Below are positions 62,501 through 64,000 of a stretch of DNA of 64,000 bases, in pieces. Origin of the DNA: Haliclystus octoradiatus (taxonomy: Eukaryota > Cnidaria > Staurozoa > Stauromedusae > Haliclystidae). The DNA is taken from the NCBI GenBank assembly GCA_916610825.1, contig OU744452.1, positions 10,014,021 through 10,078,020 of the forward strand, given 5' to 3'. How positions within the stretch are numbered: position 1 is the stretch's first letter; every line of letters starts with the position of its first letter. The position numbers and the translations under genes were made by a program. Under the pieces are notes generated by a model. It made no database searches. It saw only the letters and a program-made list of their open reading frames with translations, and had not been told where the DNA came from.

Positions 62501-64000
62501 CCAGGTATAATGTGAAACAACATTGCAATTTTTATTATATAATATTTTTTGTGTCTATACATCAACATGTATGTGTTTCAAATCTACTGATGGTCTACTC
62601 AGTCTTGACCCCACATCAAATTAGTACAATATTGCATGGTAGGTGGAAATTCCTCTAGAAATACGAAAATGATGTGAAAAAGTTCATAAAGTTCATGAAC
62701 TTCATCAAATCAGCAAACCGTTCATGAATTGCCGTGAAAAGTTCATCAAATCCTGAAAAGTGAAGTTCATGAACTTTTCATGAAATTCCTTGAAACTCTT
62801 TCAGAAGGGCTGCAATTCAGTCTGCACCACTTCATTCTGCCGATTTATCCCCTAGAACAAATGTATGATTTCCAAATTGAAAGATTAGTTTTATCATTTT
62901 GAAAATCATAACTGTATAATTACTATTTTTATACTGTAAGAGAAACTTTTTTATTTTCAGGACTGGTAAGAAGCTTTCATCAATCCGTAAGGCTTTAGAA
63001 CAAGAATTTCGCATGACTAACTACACACTTACTGGGCAAAAAATCCAACTTGCCTCCCCTGATCTTCTTGTTCCTCTTATGCCTACTTTATTATCGCCAA
63101 AATTTCGAAAACACCAAATTTACCAAGGATGTCTTAATGAAGAAGGACTTTTTGCAACTAATCTTGAATCATGGCGAAAATGGCCTTCGTATGGTATTGG
63201 ACAGGTAAGAGATAACATATGCGTAACTGTTTTCATAGTATGTTGTTAATTGATTTTTTGAAGGATGCTATAAATAGACATATATATTATATAATTAGCA
63301 GCAGATAAGTACTTGTTTCTGGCCATTGGGCGTCATGATGAGTTATTCAATGTGCTGAAAAATTCATCACATGAATAAGACATCTGTGTCATACCAAAGT
63401 GCGCGAACTATCGAAGTACTACTACTATAATTATAATGTATGAGGCAAAACATCGATAAAGGTGCTCAATGCAAACGGCATTGATATTGCGGGGTGTTGC
63501 TTATATTGTCCTTGCAATTTACATGATACTTATTTTAAAATTAATAAACGTTGCTGTAATTGTTCCTGTTCTTTCCACGTTTATTGTCCTACAGTAGTTT
63601 TAAGTGTTGTAGTATTGTTTTATTGTATTTCTGCGCTATTTATACTGTCCAGTGTCCATCAATGTGATTACAGTATTTGAGATGGAAAGTAACATTACTT
63701 GTTAGTTGTTGGGTTAACACCTTGGTGTACACCTTAATTAATATGAACTTAAAAGTGACGTAACAATAACTATTCCACTTGTAAAGGAATATAGCCATAC
63801 TATGGAAGGTACATTTTCTTTCCTGTTATTCAAGATCTCTTCAACTGCCCTAAGAACGAGGTTGGTCTCTTCTGACGTCACTGAAGATACAGACAGTGAT
63901 GACAGTGATTCATTAGTGATACAAGTGAAAGAAATACAAAGTCGTGCTAAGGTGATCGGCTTTGATATACGTTCGTGTCTACAATTTTTATTGGAATTAT
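14398..64000 (+). CDS. HTT: Huntingtin (HTT), 50 exons visible, 3' end beyond the window
   Basis: Huntingtin is a very large HEAT-repeat scaffold that works with HAP40 in vesicle transport, autophagy and spindle/cilium functions. Fifty coding exons join without a stop, all with AG acceptors and GT donors, giving about 2,651 codons. Colinearity with human HTT holds from the N17 helix (IVKAFESLK) through N-HEAT, the linker and most of C-HEAT. The best matches are residues 1340-1409 ([26 protein letters not shown]), 2395-2410 (PPLVWKLAW) and 2433-2450 ([17 protein letters not shown]). No polyQ or polyP follows N17. The acidic Ser-rich loop in exon 11 replaces the caspase-rich loop of vertebrates. 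Weakest points: exons 38-42, where similarity is low, and the exon 41 acceptor (57306 or 57273). The promoter is not identifiable by eye. Individual exons are listed separately. Confidence 0.95.
15071..15252. repeat. Dispersed repeat, copy in intron 1
   Basis: Shares AGGTGCTTGG, GTCACACTGCTAAGTCAGTG, TCCTAAT and TACTTACC in order with 18434-18596. It is a short non-coding family of unknown type. Confidence 0.7.
15459..15542 (+). CDS. HTT: HTT exon 2 (residues 39-67)
   Basis: Acceptor TTTCTTAG, donor CAG|GTAAAG. Encodes [15 protein letters not shown], weakly like the human KKELSATKKDRVNH segment. Confidence 0.85.
15973..17727. mobile_element. TIR-bearing transposon in intron 2 (about 1.75 kb)
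   Basis: Terminal inverted repeats of 71 bp (15973-16043 and 17657-17727) differ at about three positions and begin AACGTTTCGG. The outer signature (ATGGCTAAC ... CCGAAACGTT) resembles ends of Penelope-like or related elements, but the family is unproven. An inner inverted repeat of GTGAAATTTACAATTA lies at 16045 and 16300. No convincing transposase is present; short ORFs at 16103-16339 and 17394-17582 are unrecognised. Confidence 0.8.
16333..17280. repeat. Array of the near-palindrome TGTCTGACTGACA
   Basis: Copies lie at 16333, 16501, 16689, 16709 (variant ending CTAAC) and 16738. An inverted copy TGTCAGTCAGACA is at 17109 and a related GTGACTGACTGACAG at 17264. All are inside the intron 2 transposon. 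They are possibly subterminal protein-binding sites. Confidence 0.8.
17946..18066 (+). CDS. HTT: HTT exon 3 (residues 67-107)
   Basis: [16 protein letters not shown] and [15 protein letters not shown] match the first HEAT region of human HTT (SPEFQKLLGIAMELFLL, DVRMVADECLNKVIK). Acceptor TTTTGTAG, donor AAG|GTAATT, ends in phase 0. Confidence 0.95.
18434..18596. repeat. Dispersed repeat, copy in intron 3
   Basis: Second copy of the family at 15071-15252. This copy has an internal inverted repeat, GGTGCTTGGTTGGT ... ACCAACCAAGC. Confidence 0.7.
18640..18990. repeat. Degenerate minisatellite in intron 3
   Basis: CAATGATAGCGGCATG recurs at 18691, 18740 and 18800, followed each time by AAAGCAT and AGCATAGC, within CAA/AAC-rich sequence. 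Spacing is variable (49-60 bp). Confidence 0.75.
19733..19792 (+). CDS. HTT: HTT exon 4 (residues 108-127)
   Basis: A 60-bp exon found by homology: [19 protein letters not shown] fits human MDSNLPRLQLELYKEIKK. Acceptor CATTGTAG; the donor is the weak AAG|GTCTGA. Too short to stand out as an ORF. Confidence 0.9.
19793..20595 (+). other. HTT: HTT intron 4, nothing recognised
   Basis: AT-rich, no terminal repeats or coding potential seen. Confidence 0.5.
20596..20675 (+). CDS. HTT: HTT exon 5 (residues 128-154)
   Basis: [16 protein letters not shown] then IRPQKCR, nearly identical to human NGAPRSLRAALWRFAE / VRPQKCR. Donor CAG|GTTTGT. Confidence 0.95.
21070..21136 (+). CDS. HTT: HTT exon 6 (residues 154-176)
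   Basis: [16 protein letters not shown] matches human PYLVNLLPCLTRTSKR. Acceptor TTTAATAG, donor CAG|GTAAGT. Confidence 0.95.
21137..23234 (+). other. HTT: HTT intron 6, nothing firmly recognised
   Basis: A more GC-rich patch at about 21590-21720 (GTCTGATGTAACCACACAGG ...) may be an old repeat. The rest is AT-rich. Confidence 0.45.
23235..23306 (+). CDS. HTT: HTT exon 7 (residues 177-200)
   Basis: [15 protein letters not shown] ... DSDVK, colinear with human QETLAAAVPKIMASFG ... DNEIK. Acceptor GTTTACAG, donor AAG|GTAAGG. Confidence 0.92.
23307..24890 (+). other. HTT: HTT intron 7, nothing firmly recognised
   Basis: A GC-richer patch at about 23805-23855 (CCCTGAGGGTCTGAGG, then CCTGAGGGGGAGGG) stands out. 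No element boundaries are visible. Confidence 0.45.
24891..25032 (+). CDS. HTT: HTT exon 8 (residues 201-248)
   Basis: [14 protein letters not shown] and [18 protein letters not shown] match human VLLKAFIANLKSSS and IRRTAAGSAVSICQHSRR. Acceptor TTTTCCAG, donor AG|GTGAGT. Confidence 0.96.
25033..26773 (+). other. HTT: HTT intron 8, nothing recognised
   Basis: AT-rich. Opposing ORFs at 26056-26328 (+) and 26082-26297 (-) are mutual shadows with no domain. Confidence 0.45.
26774..26982 (+). CDS. HTT: HTT exon 9 (residues 248-317)
   Basis: [14 protein letters not shown] and MKGSFG match human LGVLLTLRYLVPLL and LKGSFG. Acceptor TGTTTTAG, donor AAG|GTGACA. Confidence 0.95.
27301..27472 (+). CDS. 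HTT: HTT exon 10 (residues 318-375)
   Basis: [19 protein letters not shown] corresponds to human VYELTLHHTQHQDHNVVTG. Acceptor TTTATCAG, donor GAAG|GTGAGT. Confidence 0.95.
28185..28335. repeat. Dispersed repeat, copy in intron 10
   Basis: Shares TTTTATCACAGATCAAACTT, TTTTTGAAGCT, CGACC(A/G)ATCAGAT and TGTGATATTTTAGAAT with 46100-46285. About 150 bp; type unknown. Confidence 0.75.
28581..29367 (+). CDS. HTT: HTT exon 11 (residues 375-637), acidic loop plus HEAT
   Basis: The longest exon, 787 bp. The first 150 residues are disordered and rich in Asp and Ser ([19 protein letters not shown], then [18 protein letters not shown] runs). They take the place of the vertebrate caspase- and calpain-cleaved loop. 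The second half returns to HEAT structure, with [20 protein letters not shown] like human [20 protein letters not shown], and [13 protein letters not shown] like GDPQVRGATAI. Acceptor TTTTACAG, donor GG|GTAAGT. Confidence 0.93.
29368..31141 (+). other. HTT: HTT intron 11, with small direct repeats
   Basis: TAGAATGGGAAACTA or close variants occur at about 29849, 29965 and 30013. The segment GTTACTCAAGTTTCACGCAT at about 29912 looks like part of an old element. Nothing else recognised. Confidence 0.45.
31142..31191 (+). CDS. HTT: HTT exon 12 (residues 637-654)
   Basis: A 50-bp exon ([16 protein letters not shown]) inferred from splice sites TTCAACAG and CAG|GTTTGT and from phases that exactly connect exons 11 and 13. 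It fills the position of human FHVGDWMGTIRTLTG. Confidence 0.8.
31442..31507. repeat. Short hairpin in intron 12
   Basis: TCTCCGTTACTCAGAGTTT and its inverted copy AAACTCTGAGCAACGGAGA (one mismatch) enclose about 27 bp. Confidence 0.75.
32222..32316 (+). CDS. HTT: HTT exon 13 (residues 654-685)
   Basis: [19 protein letters not shown] matches human LLRKTLKDESSVTCKLACT. Acceptor CATATTTCAG, donor AAG|GTAGTC. Confidence 0.93.
32459..32639. mobile_element. Pogo-like MITE in intron 13
   Basis: Ends TACAGTGAAACCTGT and ACAGGTTTGACTGTA, i.e. inverted repeats with a TA target. This is the usual plan of pogo/Tc1-mariner-derived MITEs. It shares body motifs with the copy at 40649-40825. Confidence 0.8.
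32917..33018 (+). CDS. HTT: HTT exon 14 (residues 686-719)
   Basis: [15 protein letters not shown] and DGYWLIK match human SLCSSSYSELGLQLI and SSYWLVR. Acceptor TTTCTGCAG, donor AAA|GTGAGT. Confidence 0.93.
33531..33568 (+). CDS. HTT: HTT exon 15 (residues 720-732)
   Basis: A 38-bp exon, [13 protein letters not shown], equivalent to human TELLETLAEIDFR. Acceptor ACATTTAG, donor AG|GTAATA. Confidence 0.9.
34120..34171 (+). CDS. HTT: HTT exon 16 (residues 732-749)
   Basis: [17 protein letters not shown], in the position of human LVSFLEAKAENLHRG. Acceptor AATGACAG, donor TCA|GTAAGT. Confidence 0.88.
34293..34393 (+). CDS. HTT: HTT exon 17 (residues 750-783)
   Basis: [18 protein letters not shown] is a HEAT B-helix matching human LGDEDPRVRHVAAASLIR. 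Acceptor CTTATCCAG, donor AG|GTAAGA. Confidence 0.93.
35134..35204 (+). CDS. HTT: HTT exon 18 (residues 783-807)
   Basis: [16 protein letters not shown]; divergent from human, but placed by phase and position. Acceptor AATTCTAG, donor CCA|GTAAGT. Confidence 0.82.
35257..36097. mobile_element. Non-autonomous hAT transposon in intron 18
   Basis: 841 bp, starts CAGTGTTGTAAATAC and ends GTGATTTT-type sequence read inward from CATCACTG. It is flanked by a perfect 8-bp duplication ATGGACGC (35249-35256 and 36098-36105). Both ends are full of AGTAACT/GTTACTT repeats, typical of hAT subterminal regions. No transposase ORF. Confidence 0.9.
36826..36974 (+). CDS. HTT: HTT exon 19 (residues 807-856)
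   Basis: [19 protein letters not shown] aligns with human VIAAVSHELITSTTRA. Acceptor GATTTCTAG, donor ACA|GTAAGG. Confidence 0.9.
37231..37515 (+). CDS. HTT: HTT exon 20 (residues 857-951)
   Basis: [17 protein letters not shown] matches human [35 protein letters not shown] matches LTLLSSAWFPLDLSAHQD. Acceptor CTCTTTCAG, donor AAG|GTGAGA. Confidence 0.95.
37751..37932 (+). CDS. HTT: HTT exon 21 (residues 952-1012)
   Basis: [13 protein letters not shown] in place of human LAGNLLAASAPKS. Then [14 protein letters not shown] and QLMQHIAR before the exon end. Acceptor GTTCATAG, donor AG|GTGAAT. Confidence 0.92.
37933..39082 (+). other. HTT: HTT intron 21, nothing recognised
   Basis: AT-rich, no repeats with clear ends. 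Confidence 0.45.
39083..39143 (+). CDS. HTT: HTT exon 22 (residues 1012-1032)
   Basis: [18 protein letters not shown] matches human VINICAHVLDDVAPGPAI. Acceptor CTTTCAAG, donor AAG|GTAAGT. Confidence 0.92.
39166..39660. mobile_element. Possible DNA transposon remnant in intron 22
   Basis: Ends TAGAGGTCTGC and GCAGACCCTCTA are inverted. The interior repeats GATCTGA / GATCCGGA motifs (about 39235, 39276, 39573, 39600). No clear target duplication. Confidence 0.45.
39732..40100 (+). CDS. HTT: HTT exon 23 (residues 1033-1155), Ser/Pro linker
   Basis: A disordered Ser/Pro/Gln linker ([20 protein letters not shown]) ends in [13 protein letters not shown], equal to human LHDVLKATHANYK. It corresponds to the human serine-rich linker around residues 1100-1200. 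Acceptor TCTTTAG, donor CAG|GTCAGT. Confidence 0.93.
40499..40606 (+). CDS. HTT: HTT exon 24 (residues 1156-1191)
   Basis: [18 protein letters not shown] matches human FLRSALDVLSQILELATL. Acceptor GCTCTAG, donor CCG|GTAAGA. Confidence 0.94.
40649..40825. mobile_element. Pogo-like MITE in intron 24
   Basis: Second copy of the family at 32459-32639: CCTGTATATAACAGCCAGCT, TTTTAGACATTGCA and TGTTTGACTGTA are shared in order. It is more diverged. Confidence 0.78.
41099..41176 (+). CDS. HTT: HTT exon 25 (residues 1192-1217)
   Basis: [18 protein letters not shown] matches human CVEEILGYLKSCFSREP. Acceptor TTTTACAG, donor CAG|GTTAGT. Confidence 0.94.
41177..42147 (+). other. HTT: HTT intron 25, nothing recognised
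   Basis: AT-rich; no element or conserved motif seen. Confidence 0.45.
42148..42398 (+). CDS. HTT: HTT exon 26 (residues 1218-1301)
   Basis: [13 protein letters not shown] is almost identical to human LLKTLFGTNLASQ. The rest is a divergent loop. Acceptor TTTTTAG, donor AG|GTCAGT. Confidence 0.93.
42512..42770. mobile_element. MITE with 41-bp inverted repeats in intron 26
   Basis: The left arm at 42512-42552 and right arm at 42730-42770 are inverted (AGCCAGATG / CATTTGGCT; TTTTGCCAACAT / ATGTTGGCAAA). TTTGCCAACATT also recurs inside. The ORF at 42482-42820 just reads through it. Confidence 0.75.
43218..43320 (+). CDS. HTT: HTT exon 27 (residues 1301-1335)
   Basis: [19 protein letters not shown], in the position of human WFDVLQKVSTQLKTNL. 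Acceptor TTTTGTAG, donor CCG|GTATGA. Confidence 0.88.
43518..43705. mobile_element. MITE in intron 27
   Basis: TACAGTCAAACT ... AGTTTGACTGTA are perfect 12-bp inverted ends with a TA target. The body (TTCCATTCTCCATACAAACT, CTTAATGTCCC) recurs at about 50400-50577. Confidence 0.85.
43976..44196 (+). CDS. HTT: HTT exon 28 (residues 1336-1409), most conserved block
   Basis: [18 protein letters not shown] and [19 protein letters not shown] are nearly identical to human HTT. This is the strongest single proof of identity. Acceptor TTTTTTCAG, donor AG|GTAAAG. Confidence 0.98.
44758..44870. repeat. GTTCATGAAC-type dispersed repeat in intron 28
   Basis: Contains GAGTTCATGAACAGTAAGTG and TTCATGGACTTCTTGA, characteristic of a family also seen at 39405-39490, 51228-51350, 54415-54800, 60600-60905 and 62672-62800. 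Confidence 0.65.
44976..45139 (+). CDS. HTT: HTT exon 29 (residues 1409-1464)
   Basis: [19 protein letters not shown] and [17 protein letters not shown] match human LVLLSYERYHSKQI and [17 protein letters not shown]. Acceptor GTTGTTCAG, donor CATG|GTAATT. Confidence 0.97.
45548..45736. mobile_element. Foldback element in intron 29
   Basis: Long inverted arms: AAAGGGTTACCACATACTTA reads back as AAGGGTTATCACATGCTTGC, followed on both sides by ATGTTTGTATTCATATTTAC and AAATGTTGGGAGACAC. It would fold into a stem of roughly 75-80 bp. The ORF at 45555-45785 (minus) is an artefact of it. Confidence 0.9.
46100..46285. repeat. Dispersed repeat, copy in intron 29
   Basis: Second copy of the family at 28185-28335, with about 30 bp extra in the middle (GGAGCCATATTTTACCCTAG). 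Confidence 0.75.
46329..46465 (+). CDS. HTT: HTT exon 30 (residues 1464-1509)
   Basis: [15 protein letters not shown] and [15 protein letters not shown] match human IPALQPIVHDLFVLR and [15 protein letters not shown]. Acceptor CTTTTCAG, donor GAT|GTGAGT. Confidence 0.97.
46917..47030 (+). CDS. HTT: HTT exon 31 (residues 1510-1547)
   Basis: [20 protein letters not shown] matches human [20 protein letters not shown]. Acceptor CTATATCAG, donor CAG|GTTAGT. Confidence 0.96.
47735..47854 (+). CDS. HTT: HTT exon 32 (residues 1548-1587)
   Basis: [20 protein letters not shown] matches human LNTLFEILAPSSLRPVDML. Acceptor TATGTCTAG, donor CTG|GTAAGT. Confidence 0.95.
48572..48947 (+). CDS. HTT: HTT exon 33 (residues 1588-1713)
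   Basis: [12 protein letters not shown] matches human TEDIVLSRIQEL. The exon ends [14 protein letters not shown]. Acceptor TTGATGTAG, donor CAA|GTAAGT. Confidence 0.94.
49229..49260. repeat. (CA)n microsatellite in intron 33
   Basis: Imperfect CACGCACGCACACATACACA run. Confidence 0.85.
49624..49949 (+). CDS. HTT: HTT exon 34 (residues 1713-1821)
   Basis: [17 protein letters not shown] and WWKTMYQPP match human HPALVLLWCQILLLVNH and WWAEVQQTP. The tail [14 protein letters not shown] matches GALILFCDYVCQN. Acceptor TTGCCGTAG, donor CAG|GTTTGT. Confidence 0.95.
50401..50577. mobile_element. Diverged MITE copy in intron 34
   Basis: Matches 43518-43705 over AAAACTGATTTC, TTCCATTCTCCATACAAACT, CTTAATGTCCCA and TTAAGCAAGTT. 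The termini are degenerate. Confidence 0.75.
50870..50973 (+). CDS. HTT: HTT exon 35 (residues 1822-1856)
   Basis: [20 protein letters not shown] matches human VNHIQDLISLSHEPPVQDF. Acceptor AATGCTAG, donor AG|GTAACA. Confidence 0.93.
51840..52010 (-). mobile_element. SINE body fragment in intron 35
   Basis: The reverse complement matches 58010-58155: ACTGCAGATCAATTTCAACA-like, TTTCATGGCAGAT, GGCCTCGATT, TCTGGACCATTC, ACTCATTTGATGTTTTAGAT. It has no tRNA-like head, so it is a truncated copy. Confidence 0.75.
52176..52260 (+). CDS. HTT: HTT exon 36 (residues 1856-1884)
   Basis: [18 protein letters not shown] fits human NSAASGLFIQAIQSRCEN. Acceptor TGTTTTTAG, donor AAG|GTAAAT. Confidence 0.93.
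52813..52980 (+). CDS. HTT: HTT exon 37 (residues 1885-1940)
   Basis: [20 protein letters not shown] matches human [20 protein letters not shown]. Acceptor GATTCTCAG, donor GAG|GTATGT. Confidence 0.93.
53404..54130 (-). mobile_element. 5'-truncated L2/CR1-like LINE, 3' end, in intron 37
   Basis: The minus strand encodes RT C-terminal segments in two frames: [43 protein letters not shown] (53842-54129), then [20 protein letters not shown] and [20 protein letters not shown] (53567-53824). These are typical of CR1/L2-clade ORF2. The 3' end is a (GAT)n/(CAT)n tract at 53406-53427, also typical. It is broken by frameshifts. Confidence 0.88.
54266..54333 (+). CDS. HTT: HTT exon 38 (residues 1941-1963)
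   Basis: [20 protein letters not shown], position of human AANLQSSMAQLPMEEL. Similarity is weak; acceptor AATTCCAG, donor AG|GTTAGT and phase support it. Confidence 0.8.
54415..54800. repeat. Cluster of TTCATGAA-rich repeat in intron 38
   Basis: ATTCATGAACCGG, TTTCATGAACGGTTTTATGA, GCTCATGAAAG and related palindromic motifs recur. Confidence 0.65.
55176..55311 (+). CDS. HTT: HTT exon 39 (residues 1963-2008), inferred
   Basis: Added because exon 38 ends in phase 2 and exon 40 starts in phase 0. This 136-bp open stretch has acceptor TGATTTAG, donor AAG|GTATGC and exactly the needed phases. The product is hydrophilic ([14 protein letters not shown] ... CIKEYVISK), in the disordered stretch where human has a Ser/Pro loop before DWYVHLVK. 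No sequence similarity proves it. Confidence 0.7.
55620..55995 (-). mobile_element. LINE RT tail fragment in intron 39
   Basis: The minus strand reads [20 protein letters not shown], the W-N-x-L-P-x-x-V-V motif at the end of many LINE reverse transcriptases, then GNLQIKIR. The 3' side is an AT-rich tail. It is a second, unrelated-looking LINE remnant. Confidence 0.6.
56300..56410 (+). repeat. Retroposon 3'-end-like sequence in intron 39
   Basis: ATTGTAAAGCGCTTAGAACT ... followed by AATAAAAAT resembles the conserved 3' ends of some LINE/SINE families. Boundaries unknown. Confidence 0.4.
56839..56976 (+). CDS. HTT: HTT exon 40 (residues 2009-2054)
   Basis: [20 protein letters not shown], loosely like human [20 protein letters not shown]. 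Acceptor CTCTTTTAG, donor GAG|GTAATG. Confidence 0.82.
57120..57252. mobile_element. Pogo-like MITE in intron 40, abutting exon 41
   Basis: 133 bp with inverted ends TACAGTGTAACCTGCTTAAG / CTTATATGC-type sequence mirrored as GCATATAAGCGGGTTCCACT + GTA, and TA at both termini. It ends 18 bp before the first possible acceptor of exon 41. Confidence 0.85.
57306..57434 (+). CDS. HTT: HTT exon 41 (residues 2055-2097), acceptor ambiguous
   Basis: [19 protein letters not shown] and [16 protein letters not shown] follow human EFNLSLLAPCLSLG and GGQKSALFEAAREV. A second in-frame acceptor at 57271-57272 would start the exon at 57273 and add [11 protein letters not shown]. The shorter form aligns better in length. 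The donor is weak, GAG|GTCTAA. A pogo-like MITE ends about 50 bp upstream. Confidence 0.75.
57530..57610 (+). CDS. HTT: HTT exon 42 (residues 2098-2124)
   Basis: [20 protein letters not shown]; acceptor TCTTTCCAG, donor GAG|GTAAGG, 27 whole codons. Separated from exon 41 by an intron of only 95 bp. Confidence 0.83.
57925..58156 (+). mobile_element. SINE-associated body segment in intron 42
   Basis: 58010-58155 is the reverse-complement counterpart of 51840-52010. Upstream, GTACCACTCC ... GAGGAGTGG at 57938-57967 forms a small hairpin and is inverted relative to 58296-58325. A CCCGCGACACTGCAGATCAA core is recognisable. Confidence 0.65.
58157..58330 (+). mobile_element. tRNA-derived SINE, plus-strand copy, intron 42
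   Basis: A tRNA-like head with an A box (TAGCTCAGATTGG, 58169-58181) and a B box (GGTTCAAATCC, 58225-58235) spaced as in RNA polymerase III promoters. It is followed by a body CTTGACTTTATCTAAAACAT. The acceptor-stem pairing is poor, so I call it a SINE, not a tRNA gene. Confidence 0.72.
58331..58475 (-). mobile_element. tRNA-derived SINE, inverted copy, intron 42
   Basis: Read on the minus strand it repeats GATTAGCTCAGATGGCAGAG (A box, 58448-58460) and AGTTCAAATCC (B box, about 58404-58414), then TTGAATTTATCTAAAACAT. It faces the plus-strand copy tail to tail. Confidence 0.72.
58618..59049 (+). CDS. HTT: HTT exon 43 (residues 2125-2268)
   Basis: [20 protein letters not shown] fits human [20 protein letters not shown]. 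The exon continues as helical C-HEAT sequence ([20 protein letters not shown]) to MECFGI. Acceptor TTTTATAG, donor ATT|GTAAGT. Confidence 0.9.
59516..59618 (+). CDS. HTT: HTT exon 44 (residues 2269-2303)
   Basis: [20 protein letters not shown]; helical, C-HEAT position. Acceptor ATGTTCAG, donor CAT|GTGAGT. Confidence 0.85.
60162..60239 (+). CDS. HTT: HTT exon 45 (residues 2303-2329)
   Basis: [19 protein letters not shown]; acceptor GTTTTGTAG, donor AAAG|GTAACA. Similarity is modest; phase is exact on both sides. Confidence 0.85.
60600..60905. repeat. GTTCATGAAC-type repeat in intron 45
   Basis: Contains GTTCATGAACGGG, TTTTCATGAATTTTC, AGTTCATGAACTGTC, ATTCATGAAACTTC and AGTTCATGAACTGTTC. 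Confidence 0.65.
60958..61269 (+). CDS. HTT: HTT exon 46 (residues 2329-2433)
   Basis: [37 protein letters not shown] and FVTRINTLG match human PLLRNIIISLARLPLVNS, RVPPLVWKLGWSPKPGG and FIYRINTLG. Acceptor TTTTTCAG, donor TTG|GTATGC. Confidence 0.98.
61284..61306. repeat. (ATA)n microsatellite at the exon 46 donor
   Basis: About six ATA/AAT trinucleotides starting 14 bp after the donor. Confidence 0.8.
61548..61733 (-). pseudogene. Possible GIY-YIG (Penelope-like) fragment in intron 46
   Basis: The minus-strand 61-residue ORF includes [14 protein letters not shown], which fits the second half of a GIY-YIG motif (Y-V-G-x-T ... R), and a later H. Penelope-like retroelements carry such a C-terminal nuclease. 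Too short to be sure. Confidence 0.4.
61761..61795. repeat. Left arm of inverted repeat around exon 47
   Basis: GAAACGTTCAGAATCGCAAT ... pairs with 62196-62230 (35 bp, three mismatches). It lies 85 bp before exon 47. Confidence 0.85.
61881..61972 (+). CDS. HTT: HTT exon 47 (residues 2433-2463)
   Basis: [20 protein letters not shown], nearly identical to human [20 protein letters not shown]. Acceptor GTTTCTTAG, donor GAG|GTAAAA. Confidence 0.98.
62196..62230. repeat. Right arm of inverted repeat around exon 47
   Basis: ... TTGCGATTCTGAACGTTTC, complement of 61761-61795. It lies 223 bp after exon 47. Confidence 0.85.
62350..62504 (+). CDS. HTT: HTT exon 48 (residues 2464-2515)
   Basis: [20 protein letters not shown] then GNPIVS match human [20 protein letters not shown] / GNPAVS. 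Acceptor ATTGGCAG, donor AG|GTATAA. Confidence 0.96.
62672..62800. repeat. GTTCATGAAC-type repeat in intron 48
   Basis: AAGTTCATGAACTTCATC, CGTTCATGAATTGCC and AAGTTCATGAACTTTTCATG in 110 bp. Confidence 0.65.
62961..63204 (+). CDS. HTT: HTT exon 49 (residues 2515-2596)
   Basis: [16 protein letters not shown] matches human FGRKLSIIRGIVEQEI. It ends YGIGQ, like human YKLGQ. Acceptor TTTTCAG, donor CAG|GTAAGA. Confidence 0.96.
63205..63834 (+). other. HTT: HTT intron 49, nothing recognised
   Basis: AT-rich. The short ORF at 63462-63680 is Cys-rich (CCLYCPCN ... [13 protein letters not shown]) but lies inside an intron and has no clear domain. Confidence 0.5.
63835..64000 (+). CDS. HTT: HTT exon 50, 5' part (residues 2597-2651), runs off the window
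   Basis: Acceptor CTGTTATTCAAG, phase 0. It contains an acidic serine run ([11 protein letters not shown]) where human has EEEWDEEEEEEAD, then [16 protein letters not shown], which matches human AGVDIHSCSQFLLEL. The human VSIHSVWLGNSITPL segment is poorly conserved here. Confidence 0.88.
   Translation, partial: MSSTALRTRLVSSDVTEDTDSDDSDSLVIQVKEIQSRAKVIGFDIRSCLQFLLEL

Noticed and set aside
63462..63680. Cys-rich ORF in the last intron
   Set aside because: No zinc-finger spacing that I recognise, no splice support, inside an HTT intron.

Overview
The window is animal nuclear DNA, AT-rich and intron-rich. Its backbone is one gene: a huntingtin (HTT) orthologue on the + strand, from an ATG at 14398 to beyond the right edge. 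I placed 50 coding exons by matching reading frame, GT/AG splice sites and phase, and by comparison with human huntingtin as I remember it. Together they give about 2,651 codons, against about 3,144 in human. The last visible exon lies shortly before the start of the final C-terminal HEAT region. The first exon encodes a recognisable N17 helix but no polyglutamine or polyproline tract. This, the AT-rich sequence, the many short exons and the mixture of hAT, pogo-like, L2/CR1-like and Ty3/gypsy remnants suggest a marine invertebrate deuterostome, perhaps an ascidian. The species cannot be fixed from sequence alone.

Layout. 1-5100: a minus-strand ORF with a PHD-like zinc finger and a hydrophilic tail, probably ORF1 of a non-LTR retrotransposon. 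It is split by a 4.59 kb Ty3/gypsy LTR retrotransposon (309-4898) with a perfect 5-bp target duplication, near-identical LTRs and at least three coding breaks. 5100-7112: simple and tandem repeats, including a 46-bp minisatellite, then a possible lone LTR. 7113-10090: unassigned non-coding DNA. 10159-13435: a two-exon gene for an 846-residue BED-finger/hAT-transposase-like protein with an apparently complete D-D-E set, followed directly by a 33-bp-arm hairpin. 13440-14397: intergenic DNA upstream of HTT. 14398-64000: HTT.

The HTT introns hold most of the repeats. They include a TIR element with an array of a 13-bp near-palindrome (intron 2), a non-autonomous hAT with a perfect 8-bp duplication (intron 18), pogo-like MITEs (introns 13, 24, 27, 34, 40), a foldback element (intron 29), an L2/CR1-like LINE 3' end (intron 37), another LINE tail (intron 39), an inverted pair of tRNA-derived SINEs (intron 42), and a dispersed repeat rich in the palindrome GTTCATGAAC. 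An inverted repeat brackets exon 47, and a MITE sits just upstream of exon 41.

Apart from HTT and the hAT-like gene I see no other convincing host gene. I found no rRNA, no clear functional tRNA, no CRISPR and nothing prokaryotic.
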